DNA of 12,860 nt from JBDRNE01 sp043812935 (GCA_043812935.1 JBDRLO010000078.1:1-12860), one strand, 5' to 3'; counted from the stretch's first letter, positions 1 through 7,326 are shown. Notes: generated by a model from the letters alone, not told the origin. Numbers and translations are program-made.

Positions 1-184
1 CTTCTCCCGGCATAAGTAAATCAAGAAGAATTATATCCGGGGCAAAACTTTTTACTGAAGAAAGCCCCATATTCGCGTAATTCACAGTTTCAACCTCATA
101 TTTCCCTGTATCTTCCAAAATTTCTTTTACCAACGCTGTAAACTCTTTTTCGTCATCAATAATCAGTATTTTATGCTTTATCAT
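1..184 (-). CDS. Response regulator, receiver domain (N-terminal part, runs off window)
   Basis: The first 61 codons are present and read as a CheY-like receiver domain. After strand beta-1 (KILIIDD) come the acidic pair D10/D11, which binds Mg2+. The phospho-acceptor is D55 in IILLDLLMPGE, the standard end of beta-3 followed by the M-P-G loop. The protein would accept phosphate from a sensor histidine kinase in the cytoplasm. The output domain lies outside the window, so it is unknown whether it is DNA-binding. The ATG at 184-182 is chosen because a near-perfect Shine-Dalgarno (GGGGAGGTG, 189-197) precedes it and the receiver fold starts immediately after. The region upstream carries an 11-bp-spaced repeat like those bound by OmpR/PhoB-type regulators, so autoregulation or Pho-type control is possible. 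The receiver assignment is secure; the identity of the system is not. Confidence 0.93.
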   Translation of the reverse strand, partial: MIKHKILIIDDEKEFTALVKEILEDTGKYEVETVNYANMGLSSVKSFAPDIILLDLLMPGE

Positions 185-232
185 GATGCACCTCCCCTAT
201 GCTGCACATGAAAACTGCCTCCATTTACCTAA

Positions 233-275
233 AGTATACCTTCTTATTGTTTATTTTGTGTTAATTTTGTGTTAA
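233..275 (-). promoter_or_regulatory. Promoter with PhoP/PhoB-like 11-bp direct repeats upstream of the response regulator
   Basis: On the minus strand the hexamers TTAACA (275-270), TTAACA (264-259) and TAAACA (253-248) recur at exact 11-bp intervals. The two upstream copies are identical over a whole 11-nt unit (TTAACACAAAA). A TATACT -10 hexamer lies at 238-233 and there is no convincing -35, as expected for an activator-dependent promoter whose repeats occupy the -35 zone. Tandem TT(A/C)ACA at 11-bp spacing is the known site of Bacillus PhoP, and 11-bp direct repeats are typical of OmpR/PhoB-family winged helices in general. Start of transcription would be near 226. Which regulator binds is inference. 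Confidence 0.5.
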
Positions 276-329
276 TTTTTTAGCAATTAAAAAGTAAGCT
301 TTTAACCTGCCCCTTCAGACACACAAAAC

Positions 330-357
330 TTGACAGTCTCTAAAAACAAGATATTAT
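330..357 (+). promoter_or_regulatory. Possible plus-strand promoter facing no gene
   Basis: A perfect TTGACA (330-335) is followed after 16 bp by TATTAT (352-357), a good sigma70-type arrangement. It points into the gene-free stretch ahead of the 390-422 hairpin, so a transcript starting near 364 would be about 60 nt long and would end at the T-rich side of that hairpin. No plus-strand gene follows. In AT-rich DNA such matches also occur by chance. Confidence 0.25.
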
Positions 358-389
358 TACTGTACATCCATTCTTCGTTCCCTTCAAAT

Positions 390-422
390 AAAAGCCCCAA
401 ATAGATTATATTCGAGGCTTTT
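390..422 (-). terminator. Terminator, possibly bidirectional, closing the 1357-452 operon
   Basis: AAAAGCCCC (390-398) pairs with GAGGCTTTT (414-422) over 9 bp with one G-T pair and a 15-nt loop. Minus-strand transcripts leave the stem through CTTTTATTTG and plus-strand transcripts through CTTTTGTTTCTTC, so it can stop traffic both ways. It lies 30 bp past the stop codon of the 452-847 gene. The 185-389 stretch on its other side holds only the response-regulator promoter and the orphan plus-strand promoter. Confidence 0.6.
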
Positions 423-451
423 GTTTCTTCTCTAACTAGTCTAGCTCTGTC

Positions 452-847
452 TTATTGTCCCCAGATTTCTTCTTCTAATAATCCAATTTTCTTAGCATTT
501 CTTCTTATGTCTTTCTGCATTTTTTCTATTTCTTGTGTTTTATTTGTCAGTTCTGCCTGTAATTTTTTCACTTCTTTTTCAAGTAGATCTTTTTCATTTT
601 GTATATTGGCAAGCTTCTCGTGATGTTCCTTAAATCTACGCCCTACGTATTCCTGGGTACTTTCCAAAATCATGAACCCTTTACTTTTATGTACTTTTGT
701 CCCTGCGGGAACAACACTTTTTGTATTGCCAATATATACTACTTCCATTCCGGCGGGGATTTCTTCTTTTTCTTCCTGCGCAGAAAGACATGGAGAAACC
801 AATATACTAAAAAGACACACTACTGCAATCTTTTTTGTTATTTTCAT
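452..847 (-). CDS. Short secreted coiled-coil envelope protein (paralogue of the 9604-10035 product)
   Basis: The 131-aa product starts with a classical signal peptide (basic KITKK, hydrophobic core to about residue 19, cleavage probably near SAQ at 22-24). A conserved block follows at about 30-68 with the pattern P-x-G-M-x-x-V-x-x-G-x-x-K-x-x-x-P-x-G and then E-Y-V. Residues from about 72 to 128 form a Lys/Glu-rich amphipathic coiled coil. I do not recognise a named family. The same block appears in the protein encoded at 9604-10035, so the two are paralogues. Only 3 nt separate it from the stop of the upstream gene, and its Shine-Dalgarno (AGAGG) lies in that gene's last codons and stop, which implies translational coupling. 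A terminator follows. Location is probably periplasm or cell surface; function is unknown. Confidence 0.85.
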   Translation of the reverse strand: MKITKKIAVVCLFSILVSPCLSAQEEKEEIPAGMEVVYIGNTKSVVPAGTKVHKSKGFMILESTQEYVGRRFKEHHEKLANIQNEKDLLEKEVKKLQAELTNKTQEIEKMQKDIRRNAKKIGLLEEEIWGQ

Positions 848-850
848 TTT

Positions 851-1357
851 CTACCTCTTTCGTCCTCCGCCTCTATTTCCAGCAGGCTTCCCGCCAGATC
901 TTCCTTTCCCTGAAGTTTTACTTCCTCTTTCTTTTTGCATGTTTTTTTGATTTCCCCCGGCTCTCGGCCCTTTTCCTTTTATTTCCCCCTGTTTCCCTTT
1001 TCCTGGTTTTCCTTCTCCAGGTTTCGATCTTTTACCTTTCATGTCTCCGGGTTTTCCTTCTCCAGGTTTCGGGCCTCTACCTCTCATGTCTCCAGGTTTT
1101 CCTTCTTCCGAAGATACTGGCATATTTTCTTGTCCATAAGAACTTTCCGCATCGGAATACTCTGCCGATCCCATTTCTTGAGAACCGGCTGTTTGTCCAA
1201 GTTCTCCCTTTAACCGCTGTATGGCTTCTTTATGCGCGCGAATTTCTTCCTTTATTCGTTGCGCTTTTGCATCGTCATCCTGAGCAACTACAGTTTCCAT
1301 CGGTATAATTGAAAAAATAAAAATAGCGGCTGTTATTATTCCTATTACTTTTTTCAT
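851..1357 (-). CDS. Secreted, highly basic G/K/P-repeat protein
   Basis: The 168-aa product has a signal peptide (KK, hydrophobic core 5-19, likely cleavage after VVA at 23-25). A charged helical stretch (about 27-53) and a Ser/Glu/Gly-rich linker (54-84) follow. The C-terminal half is low-complexity, rich in Gly, Lys, Arg and Pro, with repeats of the type EGKPGDMKGK about every 15 residues and the tail GGGRKR. The Gly spacing is not collagen-like. Such a cationic tail could bind an acidic polysaccharide, lipid head groups or nucleic acid; this is inference only. The start is preceded by AAGGAGGGGG, an excellent ribosome site, and by a good promoter at 1409-1436. It is the first gene of a two-gene operon with the 452-847 gene. 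No family recognised. Confidence 0.8.
   Translation of the reverse strand: MKKVIGIITAAIFIFSIIPMETVVAQDDDAKAQRIKEEIRAHKEAIQRLKGELGQTAGSQEMGSAEYSDAESSYGQENMPVSSEEGKPGDMRGRGPKPGEGKPGDMKGKRSKPGEGKPGKGKQGEIKGKGPRAGGNQKNMQKERGSKTSGKGRSGGKPAGNRGGGRKR
1001..1110. repeat. 45-bp in-frame tandem repeat inside the basic secreted protein gene
   Basis: Two adjacent 45-bp units (1001-1045 and 1046-1090) share long identical tracts such as TTTTCCTTCTCCAGGTTTC and TCATGTC, and a partial third copy follows to about 1110. The period is a multiple of three and each unit encodes about 15 residues around EGKPGDM. Slippage or unequal recombination here would change protein length without breaking the frame. Confidence 0.8.
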
Positions 1358-1408
1358 TTCCCCCTCCTTGGATTTATAAAACTTTCCTTTTTATTTTTAA
1401 CTCCATAA

Positions 1409-1436
1409 AGTATACCCCTTTATTTTCAGATAACAA
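1409..1436 (-). promoter_or_regulatory. Sigma70-type promoter for the 1357-452 operon
   Basis: On the minus strand TTGTTA (1436-1431) is separated by 16 bp from TATACT (1414-1409), placing transcription start near 1402, about 45 nt before the ATG at 1357. The -10 and its first downstream bases (TATACTTTA) are the same as in the response-regulator promoter. No terminator is visible between this promoter and the stop of the preceding gene at 1455, so some read-through from the large operon is likely. Confidence 0.55.
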
Positions 1437-1454
1437 GTCCTTTGTTTTTCCTTT

Positions 1455-2078
1455 TTAGAATTCTTTCTCCCGACTTTTACCTACAAAAAGTAACGGGAAT
1501 ACAATGTCGCTGATACAACATGGAACCCAAACCGCTAAAAACAAAAATGCAAAGATCGTTATGGCCGAAACTATTGTAACCAGTTTTGCTCCGGCCATAA
1601 TCATGTGAAAAAGCGAAGCCCATGTGCTTATCAAGACATGTCCCGCATGCGGGAATTTTGTTGCCGGCCAAAAATACGCAATCAATACACCTAGCCCGGC
1701 AAGAGGAATAACTATATACCATTCTTCTATAAACCCTATGTGCGGCTCTGCATGCGGCATTTTTAAAAGAATTTCCCCCCAATAGGGCATCAGAGAATCA
1801 CTCAAAGTAGCTATTCCAATCGACCCTACAAACCCAATTGTAAGAAGCGCAAAAATGTTACATTTGCGGCTATCCCCCCTGCATTTGTAGTTTTTATACA
1901 TAGATGCCGTAACCAAAGCGCTTAATATCACATGTGACGGGTGCAGCACATAAAAAATATTATATGAAGTTTTATACGGTAATTTATAGAAAAAAAACAT
2001 TACCAAAATTCCCGTCATCGCTCCAAAAAGGGTAAACGGAATATGTTTTTTTAATTCCTGTATAACAATATTTTTCAT
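1455..2078 (-). CDS. Polytopic membrane protein with many His and acidic residues, function unknown
   Basis: The 207-aa product has about six hydrophobic segments (approx. 14-31, 41-60, 76-92, 120-137, 145-165, 167-188). Potential metal or heme ligands cluster near the membrane: H46 and H49 (HPSH), H109/E111/H113 (PHAEPH), E118/E119 next to an aromatic WY, H144/H147 (PHAGH) and H158. There is also the cysteine pair C187/C188 and C66/C73 in a short hydrophilic loop (CRGDSRKC). The pattern looks like a conserved integral membrane family rather than noise, but I cannot name it. Metal binding or transport, or a redox role, are possibilities. AGGAAA precedes the ATG. It lies 27 bp after the glycosyltransferase gene and is the last gene of the large operon. 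Confidence 0.8.
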   Translation of the reverse strand: MKNIVIQELKKHIPFTLFGAMTGILVMFFFYKLPYKTSYNIFYVLHPSHVILSALVTASMYKNYKCRGDSRKCNIFALLTIGFVGSIGIATLSDSLMPYWGEILLKMPHAEPHIGFIEEWYIVIPLAGLGVLIAYFWPATKFPHAGHVLISTWASLFHMIMAGAKLVTIVSAITIFAFLFLAVWVPCCISDIVFPLLFVGKSREKEF

Positions 2079-2105
2079 GCATTTCCTAGTAGTGCGTCTT
2101 CACTG

Positions 2106-3149
2106 TTACCTACACGATAACATTTTTTCAAAAATATTTAAGAATTTTTGAGCGATTCTTTCCGGAGAATGTTTTTCTACAAATTTCTCCGCTTCTTCTT
2201 TAAGAGTTTCTCTTTTTTCCTTGCTCCCAAAAAAATCTATTAGTTTTTTGTTGAGCGCTGTTATGTCCCGGTAATGAATTACTTCTTTGTCCCATGAATG
2301 AAAAAAATCTGACTGCTTGGGCACAAAGATAGGACACCCCGCGCCAAGTGCCTGAAAAACCGTAGACGACACCACAGCGTGAAACCTGCTTTGAAATTTG
2401 TGCAATAATGCTGCGTCAGAAGCAAACAGATAATCATCAAATTCTTGCGTTGTTAAAAGGTCTTTTTTTACAACTATTCGCCAATCAGCAGGGGTTAATT
2501 CTTCCAACATTTGATAGTCTGTATTAATCACATGCAAAAGAATAGCTTTTCTCTTAAGTTTGGGCGGTAAATCTCTGTAATATGAATGGTATCCTCTATG
2601 TCCGAAAACATATATTATTTTTTTGTCTAACGGCAATTTTAGTTTTTTTCTGGCGGCTATTTTGTTCCCGGATCTTATAGGGAAACATGGAAAGGGAATA
2701 TATTCCGCATCCGGATATGTTGTTTTTAAAAATTCTTGTCTTTTGTCAAAATAAATTACTTTATCCCAATCAATTTGGTAAAACCATGAGTGTTGACACA
2801 TTTTATTCTCGTGAACAACATGCATTACCTTTGCTTTCTTTTTTATTACGGGCATAATATTTGCCAGTTTCTCTGCCGGAAGCATCCCTAAGTCTTCAAC
2901 CAAAAGGATTTCATAGTCTTCTTCTAATAACGGCCGAGGATCCAGGCTGTTTGTCTGCGGCCTGGTTCCAAAACAGCTTACAACATATTTTTCATTTTTG
3001 GCTGTTGGGCCTTCTCCATGTTCGTCATTTTGCAAAAATGTAAACACTTTTATTTCATGTCCCATCTTTTTCAAAGCTTTGCCGATTGGCTCCGCGTGCA
3101 TCGCCACGCCACTTGTTGTATTCCACGCAGACATTATTCCTATTTTCAT
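2106..3149 (-). CDS. Glycosyltransferase, GT4-like (GT-B fold)
   Basis: This 347-aa cytoplasmic protein would transfer a sugar from a nucleotide-sugar donor. The N-terminus (KIGIMSAWNTTSGVAMHAEPIGKALKKMGHEI, in two parts around residues 2-33) has the first Rossmann strand, a Gly-containing loop and an amphipathic helix typical of GT-B enzymes. Residues 80-112 give further strands (EILLVEDLG, VMHVVHE). The C-terminal domain starts near 178 (IIYVFGHRG), and the donor-site region FQALGAGCPIFVPKQSDF (265-282) matches the usual E/A-x-x-A-x-G-x-P-V motif, although the catalytic-type acidic residue before it is replaced. Substrate cannot be read. Strong AAGGAAGGA precedes the ATG. Its place between the sugar porter and a membrane protein suggests a role in glycan assembly with the GT2 upstream. 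Confidence 0.87.
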   Translation of the reverse strand: MKIGIMSAWNTTSGVAMHAEPIGKALKKMGHEIKVFTFLQNDEHGEGPTAKNEKYVVSCFGTRPQTNSLDPRPLLEEDYEILLVEDLGMLPAEKLANIMPVIKKKAKVMHVVHENKMCQHSWFYQIDWDKVIYFDKRQEFLKTTYPDAEYIPFPCFPIRSGNKIAARKKLKLPLDKKIIYVFGHRGYHSYYRDLPPKLKRKAILLHVINTDYQMLEELTPADWRIVVKKDLLTTQEFDDYLFASDAALLHKFQSRFHAVVSSTVFQALGAGCPIFVPKQSDFFHSWDKEVIHYRDITALNKKLIDFFGSKEKRETLKEEAEKFVEKHSPERIAQKFLNIFEKMLSCR

Positions 3150-3199
3150 AGTTTATCCTTCCTTTCAATTGTAAAATCGCTTATGCAGCTCAAGCGTTA

Positions 3200-4579
3200 T
3201 TATAAAGCTCTTGGGCCTTTGCGTTGTCTCCAATGTTCTTCAATTGTTTCAAGGCTATGCCCCTTTGTCTCAGGAACAAAAAAGTAGCAAAAGAACCAGC
3301 CAGCAATACATATTGCGCCGTACAGCCAGAAAGTCCCGGCTTTCCCCAATTTTTGGATAAGAGTAAGAAACGTCATTGCTACCGCTAAATTGCATATCCA
3401 ACTAAACATTGTAGCAAGGCTCATTGCCCGCCCTCGTATTTTAAGCGGATAAATCTCAGCGATAATTAACCAAAAAATCGGCCCTAAACTAATAGCAAAA
3501 GACGCAACATACAACATTAAACTTCCTACTGCTATCCATTTTAAAGCTTCCGTTAACGTCGTTAAAGAAAATGCTATTCCTAAAATCGTAAGGCTTACGG
3601 TCATCCCTATTAACCCTATAGCCAAAAGCGGCCTTCGGCCCATCTTGTCTACAAGTTTTACTGCAACAACTGTCATAGCAACGTTTACTATTCCTACTCC
3701 TGCTGTAGCTAAGATGGAAACTGTTGCGGATCCAAATCCGGCAAATTCAAATATTGTAGGTGCGTAGTAAATAACAACGTTTATTCCTGTAATCTGTTGA
3801 AAAAGGCCAAGAATAAGACCAATGAAAAGAGGCAGCCTGAGCCAGGGTTCCCACAGCTCTTTCCATCCGCCGCTTTCTTCTCCCAGGGTTTCTTTGATAG
3901 CGCTTATTTCCTGCTGAACATTTTCTGTGCCTCGCACCTTAACCAATACTTTTCGCGCGATTTCCCCAAGATTCCGGCTCATAAGCCATCTTGGGCTTTC
4001 CGGAAGAAAAAACATTCCTATCCCCAGTATGACCGCCGGAAAAACACCTACACCAAACATCCATCGCCAACTTGCCTGTCCGGCCAAAGAATAATCTACA
4101 ACATAAGAAAAAACAATACCGCAGGTAATTGCCAACTGATTAAGTGAAACTAACGCGCCCCGGATATGCACAGGTGAAACTTCCGAGATATATAACGGCG
4201 CCGTAAAAGATGCCACACCAATCGCAATCCCGATAATAACTCGTCCTGCTATCAAAACAGCAACCGAAGGTGCCATTGCTGTTCCGATTGACCCTAGCGC
4301 AAAGATAATAGCTGTTGTTATAATTACACGGCGCCTGCCAAACTTGTCTGATAATTGCCCGCTTGAAGCAGCTCCGATAACAGCACCCAAAAGTACCGCG
4401 CTTACTACCATCTCTTCTACTACCGGCGAAAGCGCGAACTGATCTTTAATAAAAAGAATAGCGCCTGAAATTACTCCTGTATCATACCCGAAAAGAAGCC
4501 CGGCCAAAGCCGCTACAGCAGCAACAACGCAGACAAAAACACTGCTGTTCTTTTGGTTCCCCGAAAGATCCTGGTTCAT
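3200..4579 (-). CDS. MFS sugar:H+ symporter (sugar porter family, XylE/GalP type)
   Basis: The 459-aa product has the full length and 12-helix pattern of the sugar porter subfamily. Diagnostic motifs are GYDTGVISG (31-39, D33 matching the proton-coupling Asp of XylE), DKFGRRR (78-84), R140-G141 ahead of helix 5, PESPRWLM (193-200), the sugar-contacting QQITGIN (261-267), DKMGRRP (311-317), E375 with RGR (382-384) and PETKG (436-440). It would import a hexose or pentose with protons across the inner membrane; the substrate cannot be deduced. The start codon overlaps the stop of the glycosidase gene by 4 bp (ATGA), so the two are translationally coupled, which suggests the porter handles a sugar released by or related to that enzyme. 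A 50-bp gap precedes the GT4-like gene. Confidence 0.96.
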   Translation of the reverse strand: MNQDLSGNQKNSSVFVCVVAAVAALAGLLFGYDTGVISGAILFIKDQFALSPVVEEMVVSAVLLGAVIGAASSGQLSDKFGRRRVIITTAIIFALGSIGTAMAPSVAVLIAGRVIIGIAIGVASFTAPLYISEVSPVHIRGALVSLNQLAITCGIVFSYVVDYSLAGQASWRWMFGVGVFPAVILGIGMFFLPESPRWLMSRNLGEIARKVLVKVRGTENVQQEISAIKETLGEESGGWKELWEPWLRLPLFIGLILGLFQQITGINVVIYYAPTIFEFAGFGSATVSILATAGVGIVNVAMTVVAVKLVDKMGRRPLLAIGLIGMTVSLTILGIAFSLTTLTEALKWIAVGSLMLYVASFAISLGPIFWLIIAEIYPLKIRGRAMSLATMFSWICNLAVAMTFLTLIQKLGKAGTFWLYGAICIAGWFFCYFFVPETKGHSLETIEEHWRQRKGPRAL

Positions 4580-5664
4580 TTTTCCTCCTTTTGAATTGTT
4601 ATCTCTTTGTCTCGTATTTTCAAAAGTTCTGAATTCATTTCAACCCATTGAGTTTCATCATATTCTTCGGCTCTAAACTGCCAATATTCCGCCCCCCATA
4701 AAAGAATTGTATCAACACCCAATTCGTCCATTTCTTTAAACAATTCTCTTGTTATGTCCGTTGACGCGGTTTTAGGCTGTTGTTCTTTTGTGTAGACTAA
4801 ATGTCCCGGTTCCCATGGTTCCGCTTGAAGTTCTGTTACCCACACTTCTCTATTGTGGGCATGAATAGATTTTATCAACGGGCTGAAATATTTTTCTCTT
4901 TCGTTAAGCGTTGTTTCAAAAGAAAAATTTTTAAAAAGAATCTTACACCCAACTATAGGATACACATTAATTCCTACTATATCAGCCATTTTTATATATT
5001 CTTTTATCGGATTATGGTAATCGAAAAGTGTAGCAATAAATCTTAAAAACTTATTCGGATATGTCGCGGAGGTTAAAATAATGGGCCTATTTCTTTCGTC
5101 TATTTTTCTTACTAAAGCGACTTCTTCTTTTAAAAAATCCATTCCAATGTACCAGTATTTACATCCGATATGGTTAAGCGCCTCATTTTCAACTTGCCAA
5201 TATTGAATGATGTCTCTATGTTTGTATTTTTCAACTACTTTTTTTATAAATGCCAACGTTTGATTCCGTACTAAAACATTTTTTGAAACATCCGCGCCAA
5301 TACCAAGATTCGCTTTTTTTAGAATCCATTCCGGGATAAAAAATTCCGGCCACCGCGGAGCTTTCATCCCAACCGTAAGGACTATAGGAATCCCTTTTGC
5401 TTTCGCTTCTTGTATTTGCCATTCTAATTCAGAAAAATCGTAAAAATTTTCTTTTTTCTCAATTTCACTCCAATACGCGCCAATTCTTACAACATCATAA
5501 CCCGCATCAAGAATGTTTAAATATGTTTTTTTCCAATCTAACCCCAGATACTGGCATTGCAAGGGACTGTATGTTGTTCCTAATTTTAAAGCCTCTGCTT
5601 TTACGGTAATCGCAAATAAAATCAAAACCGTTAAAAAAATTGTACTGCGTCTTCCCATCTTCAT
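4576..5664 (-). CDS. Secreted clan GH-A glycoside hydrolase (cellulase/beta-galactosidase-like TIM barrel)
   Basis: The 362-aa product has a signal peptide (MGRRS, hydrophobic core 9-20, likely cleavage near KAEA 22-25) followed by a single (beta/alpha)8 domain. Clan GH-A hallmarks are visible: VVRIGAYWSEIE (58-69), Q158-V-E-N-E with N160 and the acid/base E161, I-N-V-Y-P (232-236) on strand 6, and the probable nucleophile E278 in WVTELQ (275-280), followed by W324 in LLWGAEYW. Both catalytic glutamates are therefore in place. It should cleave a beta-glycoside in the periplasm or outside the cell; GH5, GH39 and GH42-like subfamilies are all possible. It sits 18 bp after the GT2 gene, resembling the pairing of a synthase with a dedicated hydrolase in cellulose operons, and overlaps the sugar porter by 4 bp. 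Confidence 0.9.
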   Translation of the reverse strand: MKMGRRSTIFLTVLILFAITVKAEALKLGTTYSPLQCQYLGLDWKKTYLNILDAGYDVVRIGAYWSEIEKKENFYDFSELEWQIQEAKAKGIPIVLTVGMKAPRWPEFFIPEWILKKANLGIGADVSKNVLVRNQTLAFIKKVVEKYKHRDIIQYWQVENEALNHIGCKYWYIGMDFLKEEVALVRKIDERNRPIILTSATYPNKFLRFIATLFDYHNPIKEYIKMADIVGINVYPIVGCKILFKNFSFETTLNEREKYFSPLIKSIHAHNREVWVTELQAEPWEPGHLVYTKEQQPKTASTDITRELFKEMDELGVDTILLWGAEYWQFRAEEYDETQWVEMNSELLKIRDKEITIQKEEK

Positions 5665-5682
5665 ACTTTCTCTTTTTAAAGC

Positions 5683-7326
5683 TTATTTACCTGTTCTTTT
5701 CTTATCCGTAACCCAAAAGGTCATATATTTGCCCAAGAGCAATCTTGTCTGCGCGTCTAATGCCGGCAATGCGCTTAAAAAAACCATTGTAAAAGGAACC
5801 AATAACCATTGAAAAGCATATATAATTCTTTTCCCTATGGGGTTTTTTTCAGTAGGCCGAGGCAGTAAAAGCAGGCTTAGAACAATACTGGTAATCAATG
5901 AAAACGATGCAAGATTAAATATAATTCCCATTATACGAGGCGCGCTGTAATACAATACTGAATGGGAAAATTCTCTTCCCGCGAAAATTGCCGGAAGCCA
6001 TCCGATAAATGTCAACAAGAAGGCCCAGGTTGCCCATGCCACATGCCCTTCAAAAAGTTTAAAGGCTTGTTTTATTTTGAAAAATACAGAGATATGCTTA
6101 TTCTGCAAAAATGCCCTCATTACAATAGGAAAGTTCTCTACTCCCCACGCCCAGCGCCTTTTTTGTTTATATACATTTTTGACTGTTTTCCACCAGGTTT
6201 CCGCAACAACCGCATCCATTGAAAGCGTTGTATACATTGGAATCACTTTATATTCTCCGTCAAAATGGATAAACGCTTTCCAGAATATGGCAGAATCATC
6301 TGAAATCATATCTACCGGCCAATATCCCGTATCGACCAATGCTTTAAAACTCATGCTATGGCTTGAAAATGTAACCAATTTTTCAGGATTCGTCGCTTCA
6401 ATAAGCTGAAAAAAAGACGACCCTGTTTCAAGTACCCGCGTAATCCCCGGAGCTTCCCAAATATTATTGTTGTATACCGGCACCGGCTGAAAACTTGCGC
6501 GTTCTCTTCGCGGACAGACCTGAAAATAATAAGTTAAACTCGAAAAATAATCCGGGTTTACCACTGTATCCGAATCAAAACAGGAAACAATAACATTTTT
6601 AAAGGAAATTTTCTTTTTAGTAAAATATTTTGCCGCTTTTTTCGCCGCGAAAGACGCGTTAGCACCTTTTGCCTTAGCTTCTCCCGCAATCCCGTCCGGA
6701 TGAATAAATATCATTATATCAAAAAACTTATCCTGGTATTTTTGTGCTAAATCTTTTATATCTTTTTTTACGAACGCGTCGGCTCGTTCTTCCACTGCTA
6801 ACACTATTACTATTTGTTTAAGAGGAAAGGTGCTTTTCGAGATACTTTTTATGCCTGGTTCGACAATTTCCCGCGTTTCTTTGGCAACCGGTATAATTAC
6901 TAAATTATATATATCTTTTAACGGCGCCTTTTCTCTTCCTGACTTATAAAACATTTCTACTTCGTTTAAAAGAGCTCGATGTGAAAGCCTTTGATTTCTA
7001 TTTACCTGTTTTGTCCGCATTTTAATCTCTTCTAAATATTTCTCGAGATTGTCAAGTTTCTGCACGCGTTCCATCCAATTTGTTTCTTTTTCCGCGGACA
7101 ATCTTACATAAGAGAAAATCAAAAAAAGTGTCAAATAAAGCAGCCTCAACAGCCAATAGAAATCAAACGCGATGATTATTACCGCCGCACAAATTGGTTT
7201 TTGAAAAGATAAAATGAGCATTCCGACAATGATAATCCAACTTGTTGCGCCCGGCATTATTTCAAAAAGCCTCTGAAGTTTGCGGTTTTTTCCTGATAAA
7301 TTATTTCCTGAAAACTCAAATTTCAT
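5683..7326 (-). CDS. Membrane-bound family 2 glycosyltransferase (processive-synthase-like)
   Basis: The 547-aa product has two N-terminal hydrophobic segments (about 28-73), a charged helical linker (78-135) and a cytoplasmic GT-A domain. The domain opens with NLVIIPVAKE (141-150). It carries the metal-binding DSD (D251, D253, followed by T254), S-x-x-S-x-S-F-K acceptor loop residues (321-328), the probable catalytic acidic pair D343/D344 in ISDDSAIFW, and QKRRW (388-392), the Q/RxxRW motif of processive synthases. Three or four C-terminal membrane segments follow (about 430-450, 462-488, 502-522). It is likely to polymerise or transfer sugars at the inner membrane and perhaps export the chain. 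The ATG overlaps the 3' end of the PEGA/propeller gene by 11 bp, which ties the two together. Product polymer unknown. Confidence 0.92.
   Translation of the reverse strand: MKFEFSGNNLSGKNRKLQRLFEIMPGATSWIIIVGMLILSFQKPICAAVIIIAFDFYWLLRLLYLTLFLIFSYVRLSAEKETNWMERVQKLDNLEKYLEEIKMRTKQVNRNQRLSHRALLNEVEMFYKSGREKAPLKDIYNLVIIPVAKETREIVEPGIKSISKSTFPLKQIVIVLAVEERADAFVKKDIKDLAQKYQDKFFDIMIFIHPDGIAGEAKAKGANASFAAKKAAKYFTKKKISFKNVIVSCFDSDTVVNPDYFSSLTYYFQVCPRRERASFQPVPVYNNNIWEAPGITRVLETGSSFFQLIEATNPEKLVTFSSHSMSFKALVDTGYWPVDMISDDSAIFWKAFIHFDGEYKVIPMYTTLSMDAVVAETWWKTVKNVYKQKRRWAWGVENFPIVMRAFLQNKHISVFFKIKQAFKLFEGHVAWATWAFLLTFIGWLPAIFAGREFSHSVLYYSAPRIMGIIFNLASFSLITSIVLSLLLLPRPTEKNPIGKRIIYAFQWLLVPFTMVFLSALPALDAQTRLLLGKYMTFWVTDKKRTGK

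Noticed and set aside
1001..1110. Repeats as a possible CRISPR array or a collagen domain
   Set aside because: The units are directly adjacent with no unique spacers and lie in frame inside a coding gene. The Gly spacing is not a regular G-x-y.
835..1308. A 157-aa plus-strand open frame opposite the basic repeat protein gene
   Set aside because: It is the antisense of the minus gene, is very rich in Phe/Leu/Ser as expected from the complement of Lys/Gly-rich codons, and has no ribosome site. The minus gene has a promoter, Shine-Dalgarno and signal peptide.
1477..1782. A 101-aa minus-strand frame
   Set aside because: It lies inside the polytopic membrane protein gene in another frame and lacks domain signals; the longer frame has a coherent membrane topology.
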